Below, in pieces: positions 1 through 10,818 of a stretch of 64,000 bases of DNA. Origin of the DNA: Planctomycetota bacterium (GTDB taxonomy: Bacteria; Planctomycetota; Phycisphaerae; Phycisphaerales; SM1A02); contig JAQBZO010000006.1 of NCBI GenBank assembly GCA_027622195.1, positions 1 to 64,000 of the forward strand, given 5' to 3'. Below the pieces are notes generated by a model. That model did not search any database. It saw only the letters and a program-made list of their open reading frames with translations, and had not been told where the DNA came from. How positions within the stretch are numbered: the first letter of the stretch is position 1; every line of letters starts with the position of its first letter. The position numbers and the translations under genes were made by a program.

Positions 1-324
<324 letters not shown>

Positions 325-330
325 AATTTT

Positions 331-439
331 ACAGGCCGAAGCCCGTTGTCTTCTAAAGAAGCTTTGCCTGGCGATCCACCGTAAAACGATGGATCGGTCG
401 ACTATTTCCACCATATCGAATGGTGCGAGCCGAAGCTCG
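331..439 (-). promoter_or_regulatory. 16S rRNA leader with consecutive short hairpins
   Basis: Immediately 5' of 16S on the minus strand: CGAGC-TTCG-GCTCG (426-439), CACCAT/ATGGTG (409-425), CGATCCA/TGGATCG (372-396), CTTC/GAAG (350-361), GGC-TTCG-GCC (334-343). Confidence 0.5.
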
Positions 440-988
440 TTTTGCAAACATTCTCGCCAATCACCCTTTTACAGATGACTGAACGATTTCGAATTGACCG
501 TCACTTGGCGTCGCTCGAGAATGTCCGCACCGGATGCTGTCATCCGGGGGATGTCCACTTCATGGTCGGAGCGATCCGGATCCATAAAGCGGTCACATTC
601 TCGTAGCGCTTATCCAACGGCTCGGTTGTCAGAGATCGTCCCGCGGCTGACCAAGGTCAGGCAACAAGACGCCCGCCAAAAATATGGCGAGATCGAGCAG
701 TCTACAGAAATCAGCGCGAATGTCAAGGGGGCGCAAAGATCTCGAGGGGAGAGTCGTTTCGGGTGGCCCAAGGTTCCTTCCACCCGGATCCAGGAAGCGC
801 GTGCACAATCCTTGCATTTACAGAGCGTTACGTCTCATCTTGAAGGTGTTTTTGGCGTGACGAACTCGAAACGGATCTCGTTGGATGCCTGTCACTTGCG
901 TGGACCGATTGGTTCGCTGACCTGTTGTCAACACATCATCCACCACGAAAAACCCGTTGCGAGAGCGCGCAAAGCGGTCTGGGGGGGG

Positions 989-1732
989 TCAACTGCCCTT
1001 GCGCGCCAGAATGATCATCGATTTCCAGAGCCACGGCAACCGACCACCGCCCCTGAAATGGGTCACGGTCAAACCCTCTTCTCGCAGGAGCGCTGTGATC
1101 GACGCACGACTCCAAAACTTGATGTGTCCGCCGGCGCGTTCAGGGTGCCAGTGACGATCCATTTTGCCCGACACGGCGAGGACGACATTCTTCAACCAGC
1201 CGTGGTACGGCGTGCTCAAAACGAGCGTTCCACCAGGCCGCAGCGATGCGGCGATGTTGGCAGCGAATGCCTTTGCATCGTAGAGGTGCTCGATGACTTC
1301 GAGTGTCACGATGGCATCGAAGCCATCCGATTTCACATCTCGAAAACTGTCGTACAGAGACTTCTGGAAAAACAGCGCTTTCGAGTTCCGTGCTTTCGCC
1401 AAAGCGATTCCCGAATCAGAGAGATCGACTCCAGTGACTTTGTATGTGCCTGTCGCGAGGTGCGCGCAAAACGCTCCGTTTCCGCATCCTGCATCGAGAA
1501 TGGATGCGCCCTCTGGCAAACAATGAAGCAGCTCAACGACAACTGGCCAAACATATGCGGCGGTAATCGCTGGTGCTTCAGTCCACTCGCGAAACTGATA
1601 TCCCTCTGACGCAGTCGAAGGGGCAACTGTGGGGAAATCGTTCACGAAAGAATCGTAATCAAGATCGAAGAAGCCGCGCCTGTTCTGTCGCGGCAATCGC
1701 ATGGATTCCACCCGGACAAGGTCGCATTCCAT
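989..1732 (-). CDS. SAM-dependent methyltransferase (UbiG/class I type)
   Basis: ILDAGCGNGAFCAHLA motif I, VTLEVIEHL, LRPGGTLVLSTPYHG. Confidence 0.85.
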   Translation of the reverse strand: MECDLVRVESMRLPRQNRRGFFDLDYDSFVNDFPTVAPSTASEGYQFREWTEAPAITAAYVWPVVVELLHCLPEGASILDAGCGNGAFCAHLATGTYKVTGVDLSDSGIALAKARNSKALFFQKSLYDSFRDVKSDGFDAIVTLEVIEHLYDAKAFAANIAASLRPGGTLVLSTPYHGWLKNVVLAVSGKMDRHWHPERAGGHIKFWSRASITALLREEGLTVTHFRGGGRLPWLWKSMIILARKGS

Positions 1733-2393
1733 CGATCTGCATGGCCGCAGACCGCAGCGTCGCGCCCGTGGTCAGGACATCATCGACCAGAAGCACACTG
1801 GTCATGTGGACCGGCACCGCGATACCACGCGTTGCAAACCGATTCTCAACATCATTGAGACGATCGACACGCCCCCTTCCGAGTTGCCCCTGGCTGGAAA
1901 TCGGCGTCAGAATCGGAAGGTACACCGATCCAGTTTCGCGAGCGATGTGCCGTGCCCAGTATTGGGTGTGCGATCCACCGCGAGAAAGTGTGCGAAGAAT
2001 GCGTGACGGGATCGGCACAATGCCGCAGTTCGATCCGAGTGGGATCGTTGGATGGACCAAGAGCATTGCAACCATTTGATCGAGAAACCAGTTGATCGCT
2101 TCGGAATCTTGCCGATGCTTTGCTTCAAGAAGGAGACGCCTCGCATCTCCCTCATGGGAAGCGGCGCACAGGACCGTTGCAATCGGACTCAGTGATCTTT
2201 GGCAGACATGTCCCGGAGCAAGACTCGCTTCGCAGAGCGTTCCGCAGCGAGTGCATCGTTGTTTCGGTTCGACGATGGGCTCGTTGCGCCGAGTGTTTCG
2301 TTCAATGCCCGTCACACCAAAAATCGAGTCGATGAGCGCGCGCCCAGTATGGCGGACGCCCGACAAAATCGCTCGCTTGCTCAACTGATCCAC
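1659..2393 (-). CDS. comF: ComF family phosphoribosyltransferase
   Basis: N-terminal CTRCGTLC zinc-finger-like motif; PRTase signature VLLVDDVLTTGATLRSAA. Confidence 0.85.
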   Translation of the reverse strand: MDQLSKRAILSGVRHTGRALIDSIFGVTGIERNTRRNEPIVEPKQRCTRCGTLCEASLAPGHVCQRSLSPIATVLCAASHEGDARRLLLEAKHRQDSEAINWFLDQMVAMLLVHPTIPLGSNCGIVPIPSRILRTLSRGGSHTQYWARHIARETGSVYLPILTPISSQGQLGRGRVDRLNDVENRFATRGIAVPVHMTSVLLVDDVLTTGATLRSAAMQIDGMRPCPGGIHAIAATEQARLLRS

Positions 2394-2454
2394 TCACCCG
2401 CATTATCGCTTCGTGCGATCTCCCATCGAAAACACAAGCGAAAAGGCGCGCGAA

Positions 2455-5109
2455 TCAGCGCCCGCTGGCCATGCGTCGCAGCACCGTTTGCAGGATGCCG
2501 CCGTTTCGCATGTAGTTGATCTCGACGGGGGTATCGATGCGGCAGAGTGCTTGGAAGACCGTTGCGGACTGGTCCGTTCGATGCGCCGTCACCGTGAGCA
2601 TCTGGCGAGGCTTGAGATCCGCGGGAACTTCGATGTCAAAGGATTCATCTCCGCGAAGTCCAAGTGATTGACGAGATTGTCCGACTTGGAAAGTCAACGG
2701 CAAGACACCCATGCCAACGAGATTCGAGCGGTGAATGCGTTCAAAACTCTCTGCGATGACGGCTTTGACTCCGAGCAGGAGTGTTCCCTTGGCAGCCCAA
2801 TCGCGACTCGATCCCATGCCGTAATCCTTCCCTGCGATGACAATGAGAGGAATGGACTGCGCCTGATAGCGAACACTTGCGTCGTAGATTGGTTTCACAA
2901 CGCCATCGGTGAAGTCGGTGGTCACTCCGCCGGTCGTTCCTGGAGCGAGTTCATTCTTGATTCGGATATTGGCGAATGTGCCGCGCGTCATCACACGGTC
3001 ATTGCCACGTCTTGAACCATACGAATTGAAGAGCGAAACAGGAACACCATGCTCTTGCAAGTAACTCCCCGCAGGAGAATTGGTCTTGATATTGCCAGCG
3101 GGCGAGATGTGATCCGTCGTGACCGAATCGCCCAGCATGGCGAGAACGCGTGCCGCTCGAATGGATGCGATCTCGGTCGGCGCGTCCACTGTCATCATCT
3201 TGAAAAACGGAGGCTCTTGAATGTAGGTACTGGATGCATTCCACGAATACATCTCGCCTCCGTGGACCACGATATCGCGCCACTCCTTGCTGCCTTCGAG
3301 GACATTGGAGTACTCACGCTCGAACTGCGAACGCAGCACGCTCTTGGTGACCACTGCCTGCACTTCGCTCTGGCTTGGCCAAATATCCCGCAAAAAGACG
3401 GGGTTTCCAGCGCGGTCTGTTCCGAGCGGCTCTTGGGTCATATCGATGTCGACTGTTCCTGCGATCGCATACGCCACAACAAGCGCGGGGCTCGCGAGGA
3501 AATTCGCTCTGACATCCTGATGAATACGCGCCTCGAAATTTCGGTTGCCAGAGAGCACACTCGCGACCGAGAGTTCTCCTTGCGCAATGGCGGCACCGAT
3601 GTAATCTGGAAGCGGTCCAGAATTGCCGATGCAGGTCGTGCAGCCGTAACCAACAACATAGAAGCCGAGTGCTTCGAGCGCGGGCATGCAACCAGCATCG
3701 GTGAGATATTCGGTGACCACCTTTGATCCTGGGGCGAGTGAACTCTTGACCCAAGGCTTCCGTGTGAGTCCGCGCTCAACTGCCTTGCGCGCGAGGAGTC
3801 CTGCGCCCAGCATCACTTCTGGATTGCTTGTGTTCGTGCAGCTCGTGATGGCAGCGATGACGACCGATCCATCTTTGAGTTCGGACTGTTGTCCATCGTG
3901 ATGAATGGACACGCTCTTCGCATTCGGATACGCCTTCGTCCACGCTGACTTCATCGACTTCAATGCGACTCGATCCTGTGGGCGGCTTGGTCCTGCAAGA
4001 GATGGCTCAATCGTGGCGAGGTCGAGATCAATCGTTGCTGAGAACTCAATCTCATGGCTGTCATCACGCCACAAACCTTGAGCGCGGCAATACTGTTCCA
4101 CCGTCTTCACGAGTCCTTCGCTCCGCCCAGTGAGTCGCATATACGCGAGAGTCTGTTCATCGACAGGGAAGAAACCAATCGTGGCTCCGTATTCGGGAGC
4201 CATGTTCGCGATGGTCGCACGATTCGCAAGACTGAGTGCGGCAAGTCCAGGCCCGTAAAACTCGACGAACTTGTTGACGACGCCGTACGCGCGCAACACT
4301 TGTGTCACACGCAAAACAAGATCCGTTGCCGTTGTCCCCTCTGGAAGTACACCGGTGAGTCGCATGCCGACGACTTCCGGAAGAAGCATCGAGATCGGTT
4401 GTCCGAGCATGACTGCTTCGGCTTCGATTCCGCCAACGCCCCATCCAACAATGCCAAGTCCGTTCACCATCGTCGTGTGACTGTCGGTTCCAACGAGACT
4501 ATCTGGATAGAGGACTCCATCCTTTTCCCACACCACTTTGGCAAGGTGTTCAAGGTTGACTTGGTGCACGATTCCGGTGGCCGGAGGCACCACGCTGAAA
4601 TTGCGGAAGGCGCCCTGCCCCCACTTCAAGAACTCATACCGCTCGGAGTTCCGCTCGAATTCGTGCCGGCTATTGATCGTGAGTGCGGCGGCGGATCCGA
4701 ACGCATCGACCTGGACTGAATGGTCAATGACGAGATCGCATGGGACGAGCGGATTGACACGGTTTGGATCTCCGCCAAGTCGGCTCATCGCCGTTCGCAT
4801 CGCTGCGAGATCGACGACACATGGAACTCCGGTGAAGTCTTGCAAGACAACGCGCCCAGGCATGAATGGGATTTCAACCTCGCCGACATTCTTCGCGTCG
4901 TACTCGCAGATCGCTCGGACATGCGCTTCTGTGACGAGGTGTCCATCGCAGTGGCGAAGACACGCTTCGAGAAGAACTTTGATGGAATACGGCAACCGAT
5001 CGAGGTTCGTGAACTCGCGCAGCGACTCCAGACTCGCGTATTTCTTCGAGCCGAGTGGCGTGGCGAGTGTGGCGATTGAATCGAACGGGCACGAGATGGA
5101 CGTAGACAT
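2455..5109 (-). CDS. acnA: Aconitate hydratase A
   Basis: [69 protein letters not shown]. Confidence 0.97.
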   Translation of the reverse strand: MSTSISCPFDSIATLATPLGSKKYASLESLREFTNLDRLPYSIKVLLEACLRHCDGHLVTEAHVRAICEYDAKNVGEVEIPFMPGRVVLQDFTGVPCVVDLAAMRTAMSRLGGDPNRVNPLVPCDLVIDHSVQVDAFGSAAALTINSRHEFERNSERYEFLKWGQGAFRNFSVVPPATGIVHQVNLEHLAKVVWEKDGVLYPDSLVGTDSHTTMVNGLGIVGWGVGGIEAEAVMLGQPISMLLPEVVGMRLTGVLPEGTTATDLVLRVTQVLRAYGVVNKFVEFYGPGLAALSLANRATIANMAPEYGATIGFFPVDEQTLAYMRLTGRSEGLVKTVEQYCRAQGLWRDDSHEIEFSATIDLDLATIEPSLAGPSRPQDRVALKSMKSAWTKAYPNAKSVSIHHDGQQSELKDGSVVIAAITSCTNTSNPEVMLGAGLLARKAVERGLTRKPWVKSSLAPGSKVVTEYLTDAGCMPALEALGFYVVGYGCTTCIGNSGPLPDYIGAAIAQGELSVASVLSGNRNFEARIHQDVRANFLASPALVVAYAIAGTVDIDMTQEPLGTDRAGNPVFLRDIWPSQSEVQAVVTKSVLRSQFEREYSNVLEGSKEWRDIVVHGGEMYSWNASSTYIQEPPFFKMMTVDAPTEIASIRAARVLAMLGDSVTTDHISPAGNIKTNSPAGSYLQEHGVPVSLFNSYGSRRGNDRVMTRGTFANIRIKNELAPGTTGGVTTDFTDGVVKPIYDASVRYQAQSIPLIVIAGKDYGMGSSRDWAAKGTLLLGVKAVIAESFERIHRSNLVGMGVLPLTFQVGQSRQSLGLRGDESFDIEVPADLKPRQMLTVTAHRTDQSATVFQALCRIDTPVEINYMRNGGILQTVLRRMASGR

Positions 5110-5176
5110 AATGCGGCTCCTCAGGAGCCACGGAGTCTATCGAAAACAGTGCGCTTCCGAACCGTTCACTCGCCAC

Positions 5177-6994
5177 TCACGCTTGTCCAGCGAGGCGACG
5201 CACCGTGAACATGAACTGCTTTCGAAGAGCGAGATGCATCGACCATGTCACTCCGATGTATGCCGCCACCGCGACAGTGGTCCCGATCGCGAGTGACCAT
5301 CTCGCACTCTGGATGTGGGATTGATCAGTCGCTGTTTGGAGGAGGAATTGCTCGGGGCGTACCGATGCCAAGAGCAGTGTGACCGGAGTGAACGGCGCGG
5401 CGAATCCTCCGACGAGTGATGAAAGGCTGGACATTCCGCTTCCGCACAAACCAAGAAGTGATCCGAGTCCGACCACGATGAATCCTGCGAAAAGTACTGA
5501 GGCAATGGTTCCGCGACTGCGCACGCTCATCGTGAGTCCCGTCATCACCGTCACCGAAAGGAATGCAAGAAGCACGAGTGGGAATTCAATCATCGATTCA
5601 GGAAGAATGGCTGGCACCACGAGCACGCCTTGCGCTGTGGTCGCCATCGTGACAGACACCGCACCCGATCCCTCACCGAGTCCGTCGACGAGCACATAGA
5701 GCGCAGAGATGGCGAGCGTGAGAGTTGGCACGAGCGCGAGGGGAATCAGATAGCGGATGAGCCCGACGAGTTTGCCGCCGAGATACGCGCCCGGCTGAAT
5801 GGGTGTGGTGAGAAGGATGTCCAGTGATCCATCTTCTCGTTCGCTCGTCACCGCTGTTCCTGCAGTATTCAGCGCAATCAGCACGACAATGACCGTCTCG
5901 GCTCCAACGATCGCTGCGACCGCCAACTGCAATGTGGCCGCGTCGATGGATCCACGAAGATGCAAGATGGGCGGAATGAGTGCGACGATGCATCCAATCG
6001 AGACAAACGTCCATCGAGCGATGACGACGCCGAGCTGCTGTCCGCGCAAGTGCAACTCTCTCCATGCGATGGGGTTGGTGCCGACATGTCGCGCGGCTCG
6101 AATCTGTGCGGAGCGCGTGCGTCCGAGCGAACCAAGTTGCGACTGTCCCGCTGTACGAACCCACACGAGTGAGCAACCGATGAGTGTGACACTCGCAAGA
6201 ACGCAGAGCAATCCGTACATCATGGCGGGAGACTCAAGCCATGCGCGCACGATCCACACGGACTCGACGGCTTCGCGCGGCGAATACGACGACGATTGCA
6301 ACACACTTTCGAGGGCGAGGAGTGGATTGAGTGGTGTCAGGATTGTGGTTGCCGAAGCGCTCGATCCAACGCCAAGTGGAGTGCGAAGGACGAGGTCGGC
6401 CGCGTAGGTCAACACGAGCGATCCCACGACCGATGCGTAGAAGACGAGGACTGCTTTGCGTCCTGCGAATCGAGTCAAGCTCAGGGCGATCGCGATCGAA
6501 CCAAGAAGAAGTGCCGTCGCGAGCGCGATGCCATCGCATGCAATGATCGCGGACGGAGGAACGCCTCCGAGTGATTGCAGAACAGCGAAGAGTCCAAACG
6601 CGCTGATGACCAGTGCTGCAACGAAGAAAAGTCGCCCGAATAAATTGCCCAACACGATTTGCGTGCCGCTCAGCGGGGTCGAGAGCAAGATCTCCCATGT
6701 CTTGGGTTCGGCCTCTTGCGCGATGGCCCCCGCCATAAAAATCGGCGTGAGGAGGCAGATGAAAAGCACTTGCCCGTAGGCGACCACCGTGAATGCGTTC
6801 GCGCCGTTTTGTGCGATTTCACGAATGGATCCAGTGGGTCCCACCATGCCAAAAAGCAGCACCACGATCAATCCGCCCAGAAAACCGCCGCGAATAAGGA
6901 CATGCCGTTGGCGACGAGATCCCCCCTGCACGATTCGAAGAACGATGGGATTCGTCGGAAGTAGTCTAAGAATGGCCGTCAGGACGGGCGGCAT
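5177..6994 (-). CDS. ABC-2 type transporter permease-like membrane protein
   Basis: Multiple hydrophobic segments; EAEPKTWEILLSTPLSGTQIVLGNLFGRL and REDGSLDILLTTPIQPGAYLGGKLVG, typical of ABC-2 permeases. Confidence 0.8.
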   Translation of the reverse strand: MPPVLTAILRLLPTNPIVLRIVQGGSRRQRHVLIRGGFLGGLIVVLLFGMVGPTGSIREIAQNGANAFTVVAYGQVLFICLLTPIFMAGAIAQEAEPKTWEILLSTPLSGTQIVLGNLFGRLFFVAALVISAFGLFAVLQSLGGVPPSAIIACDGIALATALLLGSIAIALSLTRFAGRKAVLVFYASVVGSLVLTYAADLVLRTPLGVGSSASATTILTPLNPLLALESVLQSSSYSPREAVESVWIVRAWLESPAMMYGLLCVLASVTLIGCSLVWVRTAGQSQLGSLGRTRSAQIRAARHVGTNPIAWRELHLRGQQLGVVIARWTFVSIGCIVALIPPILHLRGSIDAATLQLAVAAIVGAETVIVVLIALNTAGTAVTSEREDGSLDILLTTPIQPGAYLGGKLVGLIRYLIPLALVPTLTLAISALYVLVDGLGEGSGAVSVTMATTAQGVLVVPAILPESMIEFPLVLLAFLSVTVMTGLTMSVRSRGTIASVLFAGFIVVGLGSLLGLCGSGMSSLSSLVGGFAAPFTPVTLLLASVRPEQFLLQTATDQSHIQSARWSLAIGTTVAVAAYIGVTWSMHLALRKQFMFTVRRLAGQA

Positions 6995-7132
6995 GGTGCA
7001 AGAATAGAAGAGGAAGGACTAGTATGGGTGTGTTCGACCGAAAGGAAGAACTCAACCACTTATCGGACGCCCTGCGTCCTTCAACAAGTTTGTGCTGGGA
7101 CTGACTCCAGCCCTCATCGAGGACTTCTCGGT

Positions 7133-8785
7133 ATGGACTCTCTCGCCAATTCAACGGATTCGTGGACGACTGGATCGGTAGTCGGAATCGTCTTACTCGT
7201 CATTGGGGTCGCCGTCGCGATCGCATCGGGCATCATGGCTGCTCGAGCAGCGCAGCGAACGCGCAACGAAAGTGAGCGATCGATTGCCGAGGCGACTGCG
7301 CGGGCAGACGCTCTCTCGAAGGATGCGCTCCTCCGAGCTGAGGCTGCGGCGAAGGACATCCAACTCAAGGCGGAGCGCGCGGCCACCGAGCGCCGTGCCA
7401 AGACGGATAGTGATGTTGCTGAGGCGATGTCCACCTTCAAAGAGGTTCAGGCTCGCTCGCAACAACTTCAGACCACGCTTGATCAGAGACTCGAGCGGAT
7501 TTCGCAGAGAGAGACACGGCTCGACGAGCGCGAACAAACACTCGAGACGGCGAAGACGGCGACCGAGGCGGCTCGCGCCGAGGTGCGAAAGGCAGTCGAA
7601 GATGCAAAGAATGACGCACTGGCAGCGGCAGAACGAGCGCGTCTCCGTCTTGAACAAATCAGCGGACTGACGAGAGAGGCGGCGCGAGAGCAGCACCTCG
7701 CCGAAGTGCGCATCGCTTACGAACATGATGGACAAGAACTCGCTCGATCAATCATCGAAACCGCCAGCGCGCGCGCAGGCGACGAAGCACGGGAGATCAC
7801 ACTCGCCGCGATTCAACGATATTCGGGCGAGATCGTGGCGGAAAACACAGTTCGCGCCGTCAAGATTCAAAGTGAAGATCTCAAGGGGCGACTCATTGGG
7901 CGAGAAGGCCGCAACATCCGAGCCCTTGAGAAGGCGACAGGAGTGGATGTCCTCATCGATGACACGCCTGGCCTTATTACAGTGAGTTCATTCGACAAGG
8001 TGCGTCAGACCATCGCCGCCGAGGCGCTCCAAACGCTGCTCGCTGATGGTCGCATTCATCCAGGGCGCATCGAAGAAGTCGTCGAGTCCACGAAGCGCGA
8101 TATGGGCGCGCGCATCCTTCGAGCCGGAAACGAAGCGGCGATCGAGGCCGATGTGCGAGGACTCAACCAGCGCGTCATCGAAGCGCTCGGTCGACTCTCG
8201 TTTCGCACGAGCTATGGGCAAAATGTTTTGCGTCACTCCATCGAAGTCGCGTTCTTCTGCCAAATCATCGCTGATCAATTGGGACTCGATGGTGACCTTG
8301 CGCGTCGTTGCGGACTGCTCCACGATATCGGCAAGGCGATGGACCATGAAGTCACGGGGACGCATCCAGCGATCGGGGCGGAGTTCCTTCAGAACAACGG
8401 TGAACGTTCCGAGGCGGTTCTCAATGCTGTGGCAGGACACCACGCCGACATTCCATCCACCACTCCCTATACGCCAATCGTCATGGCCGCCGATGCACTC
8501 TCGGGTGCGCGACCAGGGGCGCGCAGAGACAGCATGGAGCAGTATGTCAAACGACTCAAGCAACTCGAGAGCATTGCTCTTGAGCAACCGCATGTGACCG
8601 AAGCGTTCGCCATCCAAGCGGGACGCGAAATCCGAGTCATTATCGACGCTGCACAAAGTGACGATGCGCTCGCCTTTGCCACGGCAACGCGCATCGCCAA
8701 ACGTGTCGGAGAGGAATTGACATTCCCCGGAGAAATCAAGGTCACTGTCCTTCGAGAAGTACGCGCCGAGGCGACTGCTCGGTAA
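7133..8785 (+). CDS. rny: Ribonuclease Y
   Basis: N-terminal TM, long coiled coil, KH domain (LKGRLIGREGRNIRALEKATGVDVLIDDTPG), HD domain (LLHDIGKAMDHE). ATG at 7133 preferred over ORF start 7028. Confidence 0.95.
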   Translation: MDSLANSTDSWTTGSVVGIVLLVIGVAVAIASGIMAARAAQRTRNESERSIAEATARADALSKDALLRAEAAAKDIQLKAERAATERRAKTDSDVAEAMSTFKEVQARSQQLQTTLDQRLERISQRETRLDEREQTLETAKTATEAARAEVRKAVEDAKNDALAAAERARLRLEQISGLTREAAREQHLAEVRIAYEHDGQELARSIIETASARAGDEAREITLAAIQRYSGEIVAENTVRAVKIQSEDLKGRLIGREGRNIRALEKATGVDVLIDDTPGLITVSSFDKVRQTIAAEALQTLLADGRIHPGRIEEVVESTKRDMGARILRAGNEAAIEADVRGLNQRVIEALGRLSFRTSYGQNVLRHSIEVAFFCQIIADQLGLDGDLARRCGLLHDIGKAMDHEVTGTHPAIGAEFLQNNGERSEAVLNAVAGHHADIPSTTPYTPIVMAADALSGARPGARRDSMEQYVKRLKQLESIALEQPHVTEAFAIQAGREIRVIIDAAQSDDALAFATATRIAKRVGEELTFPGEIKVTVLREVRAEATAR

Positions 8786-8811
8786 AGTGACTACACCAAG
8801 ATGAGATTCCA

Positions 8812-9120
8812 ATGGACATGGCACCAAGCAACAACATCGACCCAATCGACCCAAGGCGCGCTGAGGCATCTGGCAAGAAAATTGCAGCCGGTGTTCTTGG
8901 AATCATTCTTGGATTCCTCGGCATTCACAAGTTCATTCTTGGATACACGGGCGCTGGACTCACCATGATCCTCGTCTCGCTTCTTGCATGGATTCCAACC
9001 TGCGGACTCTCTGCAGGCGTGATGGCCATCATCGGACTCATCGAAGGCATCTTCTATCTGACGAAGACCGACGATCAGTTTTATGAAATGTACATGGTGC
9101 GCAAGCGCCCTTGGTTCTGA
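8812..9120 (+). CDS. TM2 domain-containing membrane protein
   Basis: KKIAAGVLGIILGFLGIHKFILGYTGAGLTMIL, TM2-type two-helix motif. Confidence 0.8.
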   Translation: MDMAPSNNIDPIDPRRAEASGKKIAAGVLGIILGFLGIHKFILGYTGAGLTMILVSLLAWIPTCGLSAGVMAIIGLIEGIFYLTKTDDQFYEMYMVRKRPWF

Positions 9121-9947
9121 TCGCATCGCCCGTGCAATCGCTCACTGAGATCAAAGCACTCCTTGCTGAGCGAGGACTCCGTCCGCGGCATCGATTCGGG
9201 CAGAACTTTTTGCACGACCACAATCTGCTGAATCGACTCATTGATCGAAGCGGTGTTCAACGCGGAGACCTTGTCCTCGAGATCGGACCAGGCACAGGTG
9301 CGCTGACCGAACCGCTTGTGGAACGCGGATGTCGAGTCATCGCCTGCGAGATCGACCGAGACATGTGTGCCATTGTCCGCCAACGACTCGGGGATCGTGT
9401 GACACTCATCGAGGGCGATTGCCTCGATGGAAAGCATGCGATGTCACCGGCCATTGTTGCGGCAATCGGTGACGAACCAGTCACACTCGTCGCGAATCTT
9501 CCCTATCAAGTGGCGACTTCGGTCATGGCGAACTTGCTCTGCGACTATCCCTCGTGCAGGGGTCAGTATGTCACGATTCAACGCGAAGTCGGTGACCGCC
9601 TCGCTGCGCTCCCGGGAGGCGATGCGTGGGGACCAATCTCTGTCACGATGTCGATTCTGGCGCGTGTCGAAATGGTCGCGTCATTGCCGCCCAGTTGCTT
9701 TTGGCCTGCGCCTGAAGTGCGAAGTGCGATGGTCGCGATCGAACCCATTCAACCACGCCCAGAGGTGGACATGGCTGCGCTCTCGCCCTTTCTTCACACA
9801 CTCTTTTGTAAGCGAAGAAAACAAATTGGATCCATCCTCGGAAGAAGTTTCCCATTTCCGAGTGGCATCGATCCCATGTTGCGACCTGAAGTCCTCACGC
9901 CCGCACAGATTCTTCAGTTGCTCGCCGCGGCGGGGACCATGGAATGA
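9111..9947 (+). CDS. rsmA: 16S rRNA dimethyladenosine transferase RsmA/KsgA
   Basis: RPRHRFGQNFLHDHNLL, LEIGPGTGALTEPL, LVANLPYQVATSV. Start may be TTG 9111 or GTG 9132. Confidence 0.95.
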   Translation: MVLIASPVQSLTEIKALLAERGLRPRHRFGQNFLHDHNLLNRLIDRSGVQRGDLVLEIGPGTGALTEPLVERGCRVIACEIDRDMCAIVRQRLGDRVTLIEGDCLDGKHAMSPAIVAAIGDEPVTLVANLPYQVATSVMANLLCDYPSCRGQYVTIQREVGDRLAALPGGDAWGPISVTMSILARVEMVASLPPSCFWPAPEVRSAMVAIEPIQPRPEVDMAALSPFLHTLFCKRRKQIGSILGRSFPFPSGIDPMLRPEVLTPAQILQLLAAAGTME

Positions 9948-10159
9948 ACCGCTCGCTTCCGAGTGCGCTGCGGTGCATCTCCTGCGGATATCCACGCACA
10001 GGCATTGATCCATCTGCACCGTGCCCAGAGTGCGGACAGAGTCACAGACGATCGATCAAGGAATCACATTTTGCCCAACCATCTGAAATGCCACCCATGC
10101 AGTGTGGTGGTTGTCTGTGCGGTTGTGGATCGGATTCGTCTCCGCCTCTGCGGCCATAG
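9944..10159 (+). CDS. Zinc-ribbon N-terminal ORF, possibly the 5' part of a frameshifted membrane protein gene
   Basis: CISCGYPRTGIDPSAPCPECGQ; overlaps the 4 nt end of rsmA and runs into 10102..10800 in another frame. Confidence 0.45.
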   Translation: MNRSLPSALRCISCGYPRTGIDPSAPCPECGQSHRRSIKESHFAQPSEMPPMQCGGCLCGCGSDSSPPLRP

Positions 10160-10800
10160 TGTGCGTCGCCATAACACTCTCGATCGACACTTCACTTGCT
10201 GCAATGATCTTTTTTGTGGCGGCGGCACTGTGCGTGGGCTCCATGCACTGGTTTCTTGGAGAGTGCATTCCTGCGGCGGCGAGTGAAGAGCCTCGGTTGT
10301 CTTCTTCGAATGCAATCCGACGCTTCGCGCGCCTGGGTGGTTTCGTGTGGATTGCTGTCGTGCCCGTGTTGTTGCTCTCGAAAACACTTCCACCCAATAC
10401 ATCCACGCCGTGGGCCGTCATCGAGATCGTGGTCAGCGTGGTGGGCGCGGTGTTGCTCATGGTCGCGATGCTCTCGATGGCTGCTCTCTCGCTCGTTCTC
10501 GCCTCGTATGCAAGGTGGCTGCAATTCGATGCGCTTGGACAATCACTTCGCTGTGCGGCGTTGTGTGGCATCGGAGCGACCGCATTGGCCTTCCTGCAAT
10601 GTTTCTTCGCCCTCGTCAATCGCCAACCAGTCGGCATCGATGGAGTCACATGCTCTGCACTTCTCGCGTTGGCGACTTTCGCGACGATTGTCATTACCGC
10701 GGGATTCCTCGCTTGGAACTCGGGAACCATCGTGCTCATCCACTACCAGATTCTGGATCGGCAGAAGCGGCTCGAGGATGAAGTCCGTCACAGAAACTGA
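10102..10800 (+). CDS. Hypothetical multi-pass membrane protein
   Basis: Open frame with several hydrophobic helices, GTG start; may be continuous with the upstream zinc ribbon. Confidence 0.55.
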   Translation: MWWLSVRLWIGFVSASAAIVCVAITLSIDTSLAAMIFFVAAALCVGSMHWFLGECIPAAASEEPRLSSSNAIRRFARLGGFVWIAVVPVLLLSKTLPPNTSTPWAVIEIVVSVVGAVLLMVAMLSMAALSLVLASYARWLQFDALGQSLRCAALCGIGATALAFLQCFFALVNRQPVGIDGVTCSALLALATFATIVITAGFLAWNSGTIVLIHYQILDRQKRLEDEVRHRN

Positions 10801-10818
10801 CTCGCGGGAGTCAGTTTC
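10793..10818. terminator. Perfect 11-bp hairpin spanning convergent stop codons (possible bidirectional 3'-end structure)
   Basis: GAAACTGACTC-GCGG-GAGTCAGTTTC; contains the TGA of the plus gene (10798-10800) and of purQ (10811-10813). No U-tract. Confidence 0.5.

Noticed and set aside
325-988. tRNA or additional coding gene upstream of 16S
   Set aside because: No tRNA-like cloverleaf or convincing ORF was seen; probably rRNA promoter/leader DNA, but I could not identify a clear -35/-10 pair.
494-1609. 371-aa plus-strand ORF
   Set aside because: Antisense over the methyltransferase and the rRNA upstream region; no family motifs and Arg/Ser/Cys-rich composition typical of shadow ORFs.
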